Source: an uncultured Verrucomicrobiales bacterium (GTDB taxonomy: Bacteria; Verrucomicrobiota; Verrucomicrobiia; Verrucomicrobiales; Akkermansiaceae). From it: a stretch of DNA of 45,232 bases. Made by a program: the position numbers and the translations under genes. Below the pieces are notes generated by a model that saw nothing but the letters and a program-made list of their open reading frames with translations, made no database searches and was not told the origin of the DNA. Below, piece by piece: positions 7,613-15,245 of the stretch. The stretch covers positions 1 through 45,232 of the forward strand of contig CALCHQ010000078.1 of NCBI GenBank assembly GCA_937901085.1, written 5' to 3'. How positions within the stretch are numbered: position 1 is the first letter of the stretch; the number at the start of each line of letters is the position of its first letter.

Positions 7613-8356
7613 TTACAGTTCAGCAGCGGCCGGGGTGTCAAGGAAGTACTTGGCGTCGGCGTGGTTCTGCAGGTAGGAAGCGGCGACTTCGATGGTGACC
7701 GGGCCGTTGATGGCCTTGTTCACGATGGAGGCCTTCTTTTCACCCCAGGCCATGAGACGCACCTTCTTGGCGCCCATGATGGTGGCTACACCCATGGTGA
7801 TGGCGGTGCAGGGCACGTTTTCGAAACCACCGAAAGCGGGGGCGGCGTCGGTCTTGGTGAGGTCATCGAGGTGGACCTGGCGGGTGATGGTGGTGTCATC
7901 GGAGCCGGGTTCGTTGAAGCCGATGTGGCCGGTGCGGCCGATGCCGAGAATCTGCAGGTCGAGGCCACCGCAGTCCTGGATCTTCTGCTCGTAGGCGGCG
8001 CAGTGGGCGGGGATTTCCTCAGGGGCCAGCGTGCCGCAGGGCAGGTTGATGTTTTCGGCGGGAATGTCGATGTGGTTGAAGAGGTTGGTGTGCATGAAGT
8101 ACCAGTAGGATTCCACGTGGTCGTGGGGCAGACCGGTGTATTCATCCAGGTTGAAGGTGATGACATTCTTGAAGGAAAGACCTTCTTCCTTGTGCAGGCG
8201 GATGAGTTCGGCGTAGAAGGGCAGCGGGGTGGCACCTGTGGCAAGGCCGAGAACGGCGGTCTTACCCTCGGCGGCGCGGCTGCGGATGAGTTCTGCAACT
8301 TCAGCGGCAAGCTTTTTGGCTGCGGCTTCCTTGGTTTCGAAAACTTCGTATGTCAT
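7613..8356 (-). CDS. nagB: glucosamine-6-phosphate deaminase
   Basis: NagB converts glucosamine 6-phosphate to fructose 6-phosphate and ammonia, feeding amino sugars (for example from mucin GlcNAc) into glycolysis. The approximately 247-residue protein shows LGLATGATP (phosphate loop), FNLDEYTGL with the catalytic Asp, and GIGRTGHIGFNEPGS. I choose the ATG at 8356 (MTYEVFETKEAA). The alternative ATG at 8365 (MPAMTYE) lies next to the -10 element and would fall upstream of the predicted transcript start. A strong terminator follows, so the gene is monocistronic. The E. coli allosteric C-terminal part is not obvious, as in shorter NagB forms. Confidence 0.94.
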   Translation of the reverse strand: MTYEVFETKEAAAKKLAAEVAELIRSRAAEGKTAVLGLATGATPLPFYAELIRLHKEEGLSFKNVITFNLDEYTGLPHDHVESYWYFMHTNLFNHIDIPAENINLPCGTLAPEEIPAHCAAYEQKIQDCGGLDLQILGIGRTGHIGFNEPGSDDTTITRQVHLDDLTKTDAAPAFGGFENVPCTAITMGVATIMGAKKVRLMAWGEKKASIVNKAINGPVTIEVAASYLQNHADAKYFLDTPAAAEL

Positions 8357-8365
8357 AGCGGGCAT

Positions 8366-8394
8366 ATTTTATAGCCGAATGGCTGTAAATTCAA
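8366..8394 (-). promoter_or_regulatory. promoter of nagB, nearly leaderless
   Basis: On the minus strand, TTGAAT (8389-8394) is followed after 17 bp by TAAAAT (8366-8371). Expected +1 is near 8359, about three bases before the ATG at 8356. Confidence 0.6.
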
Positions 8395-8455
8395 CCCTAA
8401 AATGTAGGGACGGGAAAATTCTGCGGCGCTGAGGTGATTTTTTTCTAAAAAAGGC

Positions 8456-8484
8456 TTGCAATGCCGGGTAGCGTGTGGTATGCT
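8456..8484 (+). promoter_or_regulatory. promoter of the tRNA-Thr/tRNA-Lys genes
   Basis: TTGCAA (8456-8461), 17-bp spacer, TATGCT (8479-8484). Expected +1 near 8491 lies 13 bases before the first tRNA. Confidence 0.7.
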
Positions 8485-8503
8485 GCCGCCGCACACAGCA
8501 TCT

Positions 8504-8575
8504 GCCGCTGTAGCTCAGGGGTAGAGCAACGCATTCGTAATGCGTGGGTCGTCAGTTCAAATCTGACCAGCGGCT
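8504..8575 (+). tRNA. tRNA-Thr (anticodon CGT)
   Basis: The 72-nt cloverleaf has acceptor GCCGCTG / CAGCGGC, D-arm GCTC...GAGC, anticodon stem ACGCA / TGCGT with loop TTCGTAA, and T-arm GTCAG TTCAAAT CTGAC. The discriminator is T and no CCA is encoded. The CGT anticodon reads ACG. Confidence 0.96.
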
Positions 8576-8621
8576 TCTCACTCCTGGGAAACAACAGATG
8601 CAGGGTGTTCACAGACATAAT

Positions 8622-8694
8622 GCCTCCTTAGCTCAGTTGGTAGAGCAGTTGACTCTTAATCAATTTGTCCGCGGTTCGAGTCCGCGAGGGGGTA
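8622..8694 (+). tRNA. tRNA-Lys (anticodon CTT)
   Basis: The 73-nt cloverleaf has acceptor GCCTCCT / AGGGGGT (with G-U pairs), D-arm GCTC...GAGC, anticodon stem GTTGA / TCAAT with loop CTCTTAA, and T-arm CGCGG TTCGAGT CCGCG. The discriminator is A and no CCA is encoded. It lies 46 bp after tRNA-Thr and is probably co-transcribed. Confidence 0.95.
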
Positions 8695-8720
8695 CTCGGT
8701 TAACCTAAGTATGAGAGGTA

Positions 8721-8756
8721 AAGGGCTATCTGTTCAGCAGATGGCCCTTTCTTCTT
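8721..8756 (+). terminator. intrinsic terminator after the tRNA pair
   Basis: GGGCTATCTG / CAGATGGCCC forms a 10-bp stem (one G-U pair) with the 5-nt loop TTCAG, followed by TTTCTTCTT. Confidence 0.88.
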
Positions 8757-8821
8757 GCCGGAATTCTGTTATCAGGGCAGAATCAGAACTTGCAAGGCCC
8801 AGCGGAAAAGGGTAGAATGGC

Positions 8822-10156
8822 ATGAGTTGTATGCGCCAGTATATCATCAGACGTTTGTTGATGATGCCTATTACGTTGATAGGTATCACGTTTCTGGTGT
8901 TTTTTCTGACGCGCATGGTGCCGGGTGGCCCGGTGGAGCGCATGCTGCAGGAGCAGGCAATCGGCGCACTGGCGGGTGAGAAAGCGGTCGGCACGGCCGG
9001 TGCGCGCCTCGGAAATGATGACCTGGAGCGCCTGGAGGAGCTTTTTAATCTGCAGGAGCCGGTCTGGAAGGCGTATCTGCAATGGCTGGGGCTGCTGCCC
9101 CGTGAGGTGGAGATTGCCAAGGCCGAGTTCAATGATGAGGGCGTGGCGGTGGTGACGATTGTTTCGGCCAGCGGTCATGCAACGGCGTTGGAGGTGACGC
9201 GCGAGGGGATTGTGCCGCAGTATATTGCCCCGGAGTGGATGCAGGAGGAGGACTGGCAGGTGAGGCTGGAGTCTCCGGCAGACCGAGCCGAGCGTCTGGC
9301 TGCCTGCCGTGGTATTTCCGATGCGGCAGAGGTGGCGGCGCTGGAGAAGAGCCCGGCGTGCCGCCGCTGGCGGGCGGTAGCGAGCCGCCGCGCGTTCCAG
9401 GGGGTGCTGCAGGGGAATCTGGGGCTATCGTACAAGTATAATGAGCCGGTGTCGCGTATGATGCTGGACCGCCTGCCGGTGTCGCTGTATTTCGGCTTGC
9501 TGGGGGCGTTCATCACCTATGTGGTGAGTGTGCCGCTGGGGGTGTTCAAGGCGCTGTGGCACCGGAGTGTGTTTGACAGCGTGAGCAGCGTGCTGATTTT
9601 TGTGGGCTACGCGGTGCCGGGCTTTGCGCTGGGCGCTGTGCTGCTGGTGTATCTGGGGGCGCGCCTGGAGTGGTTCCCGCTGTATGGGCTGGTGAGCCCC
9701 GGTTTTGAGTGGATGCCGTTCAAGGAGCAGTTGTATGACCTGGCAATGCATACGGTGCTGCCGCTTTCCTGCTATGTGGTGTCGACCTTTGCGGTGACGA
9801 CAATGATGATGAAGAATAACCTCATGGAGCATCTGGCAGCGGATTATGTGCGGACTGCGGTGTCCAAGGGGGTGTCGTTCCGCCAGGCTGTGTGGCGGCA
9901 TGCGTTCCGCAATTCGGTGATTCCGATCGTATCGACCCTGGGCAGCGTTATCTGCACGGTGGTGGGCGGTTCCATCCTCATTGAGCGTGTGTTTGATATC
10001 CAGGGCTTCGGCATGTTGAGCTTCCAGGCGCTCATAGATAAGGATTATTCGTTGATTATGGGTACATTGTTGCTCATCTCGGTGCTGATTATCATAGGGA
10101 ATCTGCTGTCGGACCTGCTGGTGGCGCTGGTGGATCCCCGTGTGCGTTTTGATTGA
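8822..10156 (+). CDS. yejB: YejB-type peptide ABC transporter permease with an extracytoplasmic insert
   Basis: This 444-residue inner-membrane permease belongs to the OppB/DppB class, closest in style to YejB. It has TM1 at residues 11-32 (LLMMPITLIGITFLVFFLTR followed by PGGP), the segment GNLGLSYKYNEPV at about 198-210, and five further TM segments. The EAA-type coupling loop is near residues 340-375 (ADYVRTAVSKGVSFRQAVWR). Residues about 93-190, between TM1 and TM2, are extra compared with ordinary OppB proteins and should lie outside the membrane. It is first in the operon yejB-yejE-yejA-ATPase, and its TGA overlaps the next ATG. A second ATG four codons in (8831) is possible. Confidence 0.88.
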   Translation: MSCMRQYIIRRLLMMPITLIGITFLVFFLTRMVPGGPVERMLQEQAIGALAGEKAVGTAGARLGNDDLERLEELFNLQEPVWKAYLQWLGLLPREVEIAKAEFNDEGVAVVTIVSASGHATALEVTREGIVPQYIAPEWMQEEDWQVRLESPADRAERLAACRGISDAAEVAALEKSPACRRWRAVASRRAFQGVLQGNLGLSYKYNEPVSRMMLDRLPVSLYFGLLGAFITYVVSVPLGVFKALWHRSVFDSVSSVLIFVGYAVPGFALGAVLLVYLGARLEWFPLYGLVSPGFEWMPFKEQLYDLAMHTVLPLSCYVVSTFAVTTMMMKNNLMEHLAADYVRTAVSKGVSFRQAVWRHAFRNSVIPIVSTLGSVICTVVGGSILIERVFDIQGFGMLSFQALIDKDYSLIMGTLLLISVLIIIGNLLSDLLVALVDPRVRFD

Positions 10157-11748
10157 TGATGACGAAGAACCTGACAGCGCTTCTGATGATTCTGGCGGCT
10201 TTGCTCAGCGCGCTGGGCGAGCTGCATGGCTGGCTGCTGCCGACGCTTTCCTGGCCGTTCACGGTGAGCCGGGATGTGCCCTGCCTCCGTTGCAGCGGCG
10301 AGTTGCTGCCTTGGTTGGCGGTGGATGACACGCTGCACTGGTTCGGCTGGCTTTGTGTGCTGGTGCTGCTGCTGGCGGGGCTGTACCTGCTGCTGCGCCG
10401 CAGTTCGAGCCTGCGGCTGCCGCCTGAGTATGTGAAGCAGGTGCAGCGCTTTAAGAAGATTCGCCGTGGCTACTGGTCGCTCCTGGTGTTTGCCGGGGTA
10501 ATGCTGCTGGCGGCCATGGACCAGTGCCTGGTGGGTAAGCGCGCCTTGCTGGTGGTGTATGATGGTCAGGTGTACAGCCCGGCGCTCACGCGCGCGGTGC
10601 TGCCCGGTTCGACCTTCGGGCTCAAGGGCGCTGCGGCCAAGGCCGAGACGGATTACCGCGCGCTGCGCGAGCGCCTGGGCCGGCCGGGGGTGGCAGGATT
10701 TGTCATCATGCCACCGGTGCCGTACGACCCGGTGATGGATGCCGCCCCGTTTCCTTCGGAGCCGCTGGAGTGGAGAGATGGCCTGCTGTATGATGGTGAT
10801 TCCCCGTACAACGGCCTGGCCTGCCGCCTGTATGCAGATGGTCAGCCGCATGTGCGGCAGCGTTTCCGCCGTGGCCTGCCCGATGGCCATGCCCAGGGCT
10901 GGCTGCGGAACCGCACCGAGGTGTATTCGGCTACTTACCGGGAGGGTAGGCTGGTGGATGAGCATTACCGCGGCGCGCTGGAGCTGGATAAGTTCATGCA
11001 GCTGACCCCGGCGGGCAGCGAGCGCAAGGTGTATTACCACCCGGCCCCGCCCCTGACGGGAAATCATCTGTTGGGAACCAACAGCCAGGGCGCAGATATT
11101 CTGGCCTATCTGTACGGTGGTCTGCAGGTGAATATCAAGGCGGCCTTGCTGTATCTGCCGGTGATTTACTTCATCGGCCTGACGATGGGGATGCTGATGG
11201 GGTATTTCGGCGGGCGTTTCGACCTGGTGACGCAGCGCTTGATTGAGATTCTGTCGCAGATGCCCTTCTTGTTCGTGGTGATGATTGTTTCCGATTTCGT
11301 GCCGCTGGAGCTGCGCGGCCTGTTCCTGATTCTGAGCCTGCTGGCCATGTTCGGCTGGATTCACATGACCTACCTGGTGCGTACGGCTGCCATGAAGGAG
11401 AAAACGCGTGATTATGTGGCTGCCGCCAAGGTGATGGGCGCCGGGACAACGCATATCCTGCTGCGCCACATCCTCCCGAATCTGCGGGGTATTGTGGTGA
11501 CGCTGATGCCGTTCAGCGTGGCGGCGGTGATTCTGTCGCTCGCTTCGCTCGATTATCTGGGCTTCGGCCTGCCGGATACCTATGCCAGCTGGGGCCGCCT
11601 GCTGAATGATGGTTTGTCGAAGTTGTCCTCGCCCTGGGTGGTTTCCAGCGCGTTCGTGGCGCTGGTGGGGACGCTGCTGATGGTGACCTTTATCGGTGAA
11701 TCGGTGCGTGAGGCAACTGACCCGCGCCGCCATACCTACTATGAATAA
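10156..11748 (+). CDS. yejE: YejE-type peptide ABC transporter permease with MORN-like insert
   Basis: The about 530-residue inner-membrane permease has two N-terminal hydrophobic segments, then the YejE hallmark (RRGYWSL, VVYDGQVYSP) at residues about 103-142. The core permease domain begins with LLGTNSQGADILAYLYGG at about 306-322, with a coupling loop at RDYVAAAKVMGAGTTHILLR. Residues about 210-272 form a motif chain of the type YxDG...F..G...G..W...Y.EGRL, resembling MORN/YwqK repeats. E. coli YejE, as I remember it, lacks this. The ATG at 10156 overlaps the yejB stop (TGATG); a TTG at 10153 could add one residue. It pairs with YejB to form the importer channel. Confidence 0.86.
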   Translation: MMTKNLTALLMILAALLSALGELHGWLLPTLSWPFTVSRDVPCLRCSGELLPWLAVDDTLHWFGWLCVLVLLLAGLYLLLRRSSSLRLPPEYVKQVQRFKKIRRGYWSLLVFAGVMLLAAMDQCLVGKRALLVVYDGQVYSPALTRAVLPGSTFGLKGAAAKAETDYRALRERLGRPGVAGFVIMPPVPYDPVMDAAPFPSEPLEWRDGLLYDGDSPYNGLACRLYADGQPHVRQRFRRGLPDGHAQGWLRNRTEVYSATYREGRLVDEHYRGALELDKFMQLTPAGSERKVYYHPAPPLTGNHLLGTNSQGADILAYLYGGLQVNIKAALLYLPVIYFIGLTMGMLMGYFGGRFDLVTQRLIEILSQMPFLFVVMIVSDFVPLELRGLFLILSLLAMFGWIHMTYLVRTAAMKEKTRDYVAAAKVMGAGTTHILLRHILPNLRGIVVTLMPFSVAAVILSLASLDYLGFGLPDTYASWGRLLNDGLSKLSSPWVVSSAFVALVGTLLMVTFIGESVREATDPRRHTYYE

Positions 11749-11751
11749 GTG

Positions 11752-13968
11752 ATGATGCTGACTTTCTTCCGTTCTCTGACCCGCCATCTGCTGCCCGGCC
11801 TGGCCGCGCTGCTGGGTTGTGTATTGTTCAGCGCCTGTGATGACGATGGCGCGGCTCTGGGTCTGGAGTGGCAGCACCCGTCGGATTTGACGCTTCCCCC
11901 CGGCTTTGCCGAGTCGGATGATGTGCCGATGTACACGAAACGCTGGCAGATGCCGCCTGGGTTTGCCGGATTCCCGGAGCGCTGGAATGCGCGGGTGCGG
12001 GAGTATGTGGAGGCGAATCTGGAGGAGACCCGTAGTACCTGCGAGTCTGCCATGTTGCAGTACCTGACTTCTGCGCCCGGCAGCGCGCGGCAGCAGCGCG
12101 CCAAATTGCGTTTTCTGAATACATGGCAGAACCTGGTGGGGCTGAGCCGCCGCAAGGGGCAGGGGGATTACCTGGTGTTTCTGCGCGAAAACCAGCTACC
12201 AGAGAATCTGGAGTGGCAGGATGGCATGGACCAGCCGGAGCTGGGCAGCCCCAAGGCCAGAAAGGGCGGCACGCTGCGGCTGGCGCTTCAGCGCTCTTTC
12301 CCCAGCACGTTCCGCGTGTTCGGCCCCAACAGCAATAATGCTTTCCGGCGTTATCTGTACGATGATGTGGATTTGCCGCTGATTCGCCTGCACCCCGGCA
12401 CAGGGCGGTTGATTCCCGGCACTGCCGACCGCTGGGCGGTTTCAGCAGATGGCCGCACGGTGTATTTCCACATTGATGAGGCCGCGCGCTTTTCGGATGG
12501 GTCGCGTTTGACGACGCGCGATTTCATCACCTCCCTGTATGTGCGTACGTCTCCGTACAGTATTGAGCCGTTCTATAATGACTACTACATGGGTAATTTC
12601 TCGCGCATCGAGGTCTATGGCAACCAGTACCTGGCGGTGACGCTGGCGGCGGCGCGGCCTTATGCGCCGTTCTATGCCTCGCTGCCGCCCAGCTGCACAG
12701 CTTTCTATGCAGAGTTCGGCCCGGATTACCCCACGCGCTATCTCTGGCGTGTGGCACCTACGACCGGCGGTTATACGGTGAACCCGTACAATGTGGTGAT
12801 GGGGCGGCAGGTGAGTCTCATCCGCGTGCCGAACTGGTGGGCGGCCGACCGCCGCTACACCCGGTATTCGTGCAATGTGGACCACATTGTCTACCAATTC
12901 GTGTCGGAGAATACCAAGGTGAGGGAACTTTTCCGCCTGGGGCAGCTGGATGTGTTCAATGCCCGTGAGGCAGATGCCTGGTACGAGGGGCTGGAAATGG
13001 AGCCGGTGCATCGCGGGCTGGTGCAGCGTGTGCATTTCAGCAATATCTGGCCGCGCAATTGCTTCGGTTTCCACCTGAACTGCTCGCAGCCTCCTTTCAA
13101 TGAAAAGATGATGCGCCGCGGCTTCCACCACGCGTTGAATGTGCAGCAGGTGCTTGATACGGTGTTCCGGGGGGATTATACGCGCCTGGGGTCGTATTTT
13201 TCCGGCTTCGGCCAGTACACGGATGAAAGCATCAAAGCTCTGCCCTATTCCCCGGAGAAAGCGCGTGAGTGCTTTGCCCGCGCCGGGTATACAGAGGAAG
13301 GCCCGGACGGCATCCTCTGCAAGCCGGATGGTACGCGCCTGCAGGTGGTGCTGAGCAGCCGCATCGATCCGCTCTATACCAACTGCATGAATATTCTGCG
13401 TGAGGAGGCGGCTAACTGCGGGCTGGATTTGCGGCTCGACCAGGCGGATGATACGGTGCATTATTCCCGCGTGAAGAACAAGCAGTACCAGGCGGCTATT
13501 TTCTCCTGGGGCTTCTCTCCGCCCTTGCCCGACCCCTCGCCTTTCTTCCATTCGGCCTATGCCTTCAAGCCCGATGGCGCGCCGCTGCCCGGAACTTCCA
13601 ATGTGACGGCCACGAATTCGCCTTCGCTTGACCGGGCAATCCTGGCCTGCCGCGCGGCGACTACGGAGGCAGAGGCGGTGGCGGCCCACCACCATGCCCA
13701 GCAGCTGATTGCCTCTACGCTGGCATGGGTGCCGGGCTGGACGACTTCGTACTGGCGCTTTGCCCAGTGGCGCTGGCTCCGCTGGCCGGATGAGCCGGGC
13801 TGCCGCTTCTGCCCGCCCCGGTATTATGACCCGCTGGACAGCCATTTGTACTGGATTGATGAGGAAATGAAGGAGGAGACCCTCCGCAGCCGCCACTCTG
13901 GTAAGACCTACCCGGAGATGGATATTGAAATTCCTCTGCCTGCCACCGAAACACCTGTTGCCTCATGA
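11752..13968 (+). CDS. yejA: YejA-type extracellular solute-binding lipoprotein (family 5)
   Basis: This roughly 738-residue binding protein captures peptides for the YejBE channel. The N-terminus has a hydrophobic stretch ending in LFSACDDD, a lipobox with lipidated Cys followed by Asp residues. A 130-residue linker and helical region precedes the family-5 fold, which opens at KGGTLRLALQRSFPSTFRVFGPNSN (split by its strand turns) and includes DRWAVSADGRTVYFHI, ARFSDGSRLTTRDF and NAREADAWYEGLEM. Starts at GTG 11749, ATG 11752 or ATG 11755 are all possible; I use the first ATG. The stop overlaps the ATPase start by four bases. In E. coli the Yej system takes up microcin C and other peptides; the natural substrate here is unknown. 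Confidence 0.88.
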   Translation: MMLTFFRSLTRHLLPGLAALLGCVLFSACDDDGAALGLEWQHPSDLTLPPGFAESDDVPMYTKRWQMPPGFAGFPERWNARVREYVEANLEETRSTCESAMLQYLTSAPGSARQQRAKLRFLNTWQNLVGLSRRKGQGDYLVFLRENQLPENLEWQDGMDQPELGSPKARKGGTLRLALQRSFPSTFRVFGPNSNNAFRRYLYDDVDLPLIRLHPGTGRLIPGTADRWAVSADGRTVYFHIDEAARFSDGSRLTTRDFITSLYVRTSPYSIEPFYNDYYMGNFSRIEVYGNQYLAVTLAAARPYAPFYASLPPSCTAFYAEFGPDYPTRYLWRVAPTTGGYTVNPYNVVMGRQVSLIRVPNWWAADRRYTRYSCNVDHIVYQFVSENTKVRELFRLGQLDVFNAREADAWYEGLEMEPVHRGLVQRVHFSNIWPRNCFGFHLNCSQPPFNEKMMRRGFHHALNVQQVLDTVFRGDYTRLGSYFSGFGQYTDESIKALPYSPEKARECFARAGYTEEGPDGILCKPDGTRLQVVLSSRIDPLYTNCMNILREEAANCGLDLRLDQADDTVHYSRVKNKQYQAAIFSWGFSPPLPDPSPFFHSAYAFKPDGAPLPGTSNVTATNSPSLDRAILACRAATTEAEAVAAHHHAQQLIASTLAWVPGWTTSYWRFAQWRWLRWPDEPGCRFCPPRYYDPLDSHLYWIDEEMKEETLRSRHSGKTYPEMDIEIPLPATETPVAS

Positions 13969-14972
13969 GTGCTGATTATCTGCTGGAAGTAAAGAATCTG
14001 AGTGTCGCGTTTGAAACAGAACGCGGCTTGTCGCGCGCGGTGGATGACATCAGCTTTACGATTCCGCGTGGCAAGTGCGTGGGTATTGTGGGTGAAAGCG
14101 GCTGCGGCAAGAGTGTGACGGCCATGAGCCTGGTGCGCCTGCTTCCCCAGCCCAACGGCCGGATTGTGTCCGGGCAGATTCTCTATAACGGAGAAGATGT
14201 GGTGACGATGTCGCAGCGCCGCCTGCGCGATTTGCGCGGGGGCCATGTAGGCTTTATCTTCCAGGAACCGATGAGTGCGCTCAACCCGGTGCATACCATT
14301 GGCGACCAGATTGCCGAAACGCTTATGCTGCACCGCGAAATGACGGCAGAAGCCGCCTGGGTGGAGGCCATTAACCTGCTGAACCGTGTCAAGATTCCCA
14401 GCGCGGCCCTGTGTGCCAACCAGTATCCTGGTTCCTTGTCGGGCGGCATGCGGCAGCGCGTGGTGATTGCCATGGCTCTGGCCTGCCGCCCCGAACTCAT
14501 CATTGCCGATGAACCCACCACGGCGCTGGATGTGACGGTGCAGCAGCAGATTCTGGCCTTGCTCCGGGAGCTGCACGAAGACCTGGGAGCTTCTTCGCTC
14601 CTCATCACGCATGACCTGGGGGTCATTGCCCAGCATTGCGACCGCGTGCTGGTCATGTATGCCGGGCGCATTGTGGAGAGCGCCCCGGTCGAAGAACTGT
14701 TTGCCAACCCTGTGCATGCCTACACCAAGGCCTTGCTGGCGGCCATTCCCCGCCGAGACTACGTCCGCAAGACGCTGCTGCCCTCCATTCCCGGCCATGT
14801 GGCCTCCATCCGCCACCAGGTGCCGGGCTGCCGCTTCTGCCAGCGCATGGGCATTCCGGCCGAGCAGTTGACCGAGCGCCCGCGCATGGTGGAAATTGCG
14901 CCTGGCCACCGGGTTGAGGCCTGCCCGCGCTGCACGGGAATTGCTGCTCCCGCCCCTCTGTCCGCTCAGTAG
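13965..14972 (+). CDS. peptide ABC transporter ATP-binding protein, OppD/YejF-like (single NBD)
   Basis: This 335-residue ATPase has Walker A GESGCGKS (about residues 44-51), Q-loop FIFQEP, signature LSGGMRQR, Walker B LIIADEPTTALD and switch His in LITHDLGVI. The OppD-type C-terminal tail carries a cysteine cluster (GCRFCQR and ACPRC). E. coli YejF carries two NBDs in about 530 residues; this protein has one. It therefore works as a homodimer or with a partner ATPase encoded elsewhere. The start codon overlaps the yejA stop (ATGA). The stop is followed at once by a hairpin array. Confidence 0.9.
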   Translation: MSADYLLEVKNLSVAFETERGLSRAVDDISFTIPRGKCVGIVGESGCGKSVTAMSLVRLLPQPNGRIVSGQILYNGEDVVTMSQRRLRDLRGGHVGFIFQEPMSALNPVHTIGDQIAETLMLHREMTAEAAWVEAINLLNRVKIPSAALCANQYPGSLSGGMRQRVVIAMALACRPELIIADEPTTALDVTVQQQILALLRELHEDLGASSLLITHDLGVIAQHCDRVLVMYAGRIVESAPVEELFANPVHAYTKALLAAIPRRDYVRKTLLPSIPGHVASIRHQVPGCRFCQRMGIPAEQLTERPRMVEIAPGHRVEACPRCTGIAAPAPLSAQ

Positions 14973-15050
14973 GAGCGGATATCGTCGGCACAAGGTGTCG
15001 ATATCGTCCAGCCCAACGGGCTGGATTTCGTCTGCGAAGCGGATTTCGTT
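14971..15050 (+). repeat. third hairpin array, related to the arms at 5801 and 6452
   Basis: Short palindromes GGCACAAGGTGTC, CAGCCCAACGGGCTG and TCTGCGAAGCGGA are joined by GATATCGTC (twice) and GATTTCGT(C/T). The joining word matches AATATCGTT at 6-7 of 9 bases, and the CAGCCC/GGGCTG hairpin is shared with the right arm at 6391-6406. It starts at the stop codon of the ATPase gene. No enclosed gene is present; a possible single inverted unit (TACGAAATTC) lies at 15107-15116. Confidence 0.75.
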
Positions 15051-15081
15051 CCCCTTGGAGCATAGTCAGAGATAAAGGTGT

Positions 15082-15147
15082 CCATCGGGAAACCTCCCGC
15101 GGATGGTACGAAATTCACTCCACCCCCAGCATGCCGCAAGTGGGGGT
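15082..15147. other. two hairpins upstream of the aspS promoter
   Basis: CCATCGGGA / TCCC...GATGG (15082-15106) and ACCCCCA / TGGGGGT (15122-15128 with 15141-15147, 12-nt loop) fill the gap before the aspS promoter. Neither has a T-tract. They could be remains of the array element or an operator. Confidence 0.4.
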
Positions 15148-15156
15148 AAAAACGGC

Positions 15157-15184
15157 TTGACAATTAAGATAGAAAGAGTAGAAT
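15157..15184 (+). promoter_or_regulatory. promoter of aspS
   Basis: Consensus TTGACA (15157-15162), 16-bp spacer, TAGAAT (15179-15184). The -10 overlaps an upstream in-frame ATG at 15183, which rules that ATG out as the aspS start. Expected leader is about 55 nt. Confidence 0.8.
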
Positions 15185-15245
15185 GAACGCCGCTGCGTTC
15201 TTATCCGGGAGCGTTGTCTTTATCTATTTTTCTAAAGTTTTCATT

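Noticed and set aside
8504..8694. tRNA genes as an attachment site for an integrated element
   Set aside because: No duplicate of either tRNA 3' end and no integrase was seen in the window.
10045..11877. 610-residue minus-strand open frame opposite yejE
   Set aside because: Composition is dominated by His, Gln and Arg, with no domain; the plus strand carries an unmistakable permease.
14973..15060. Intrinsic terminator for the Yej operon
   Set aside because: The hairpins here have no T-tract and repeat in a regular array, which fits the repeat family better than a terminator, although they may still affect the mRNA end.
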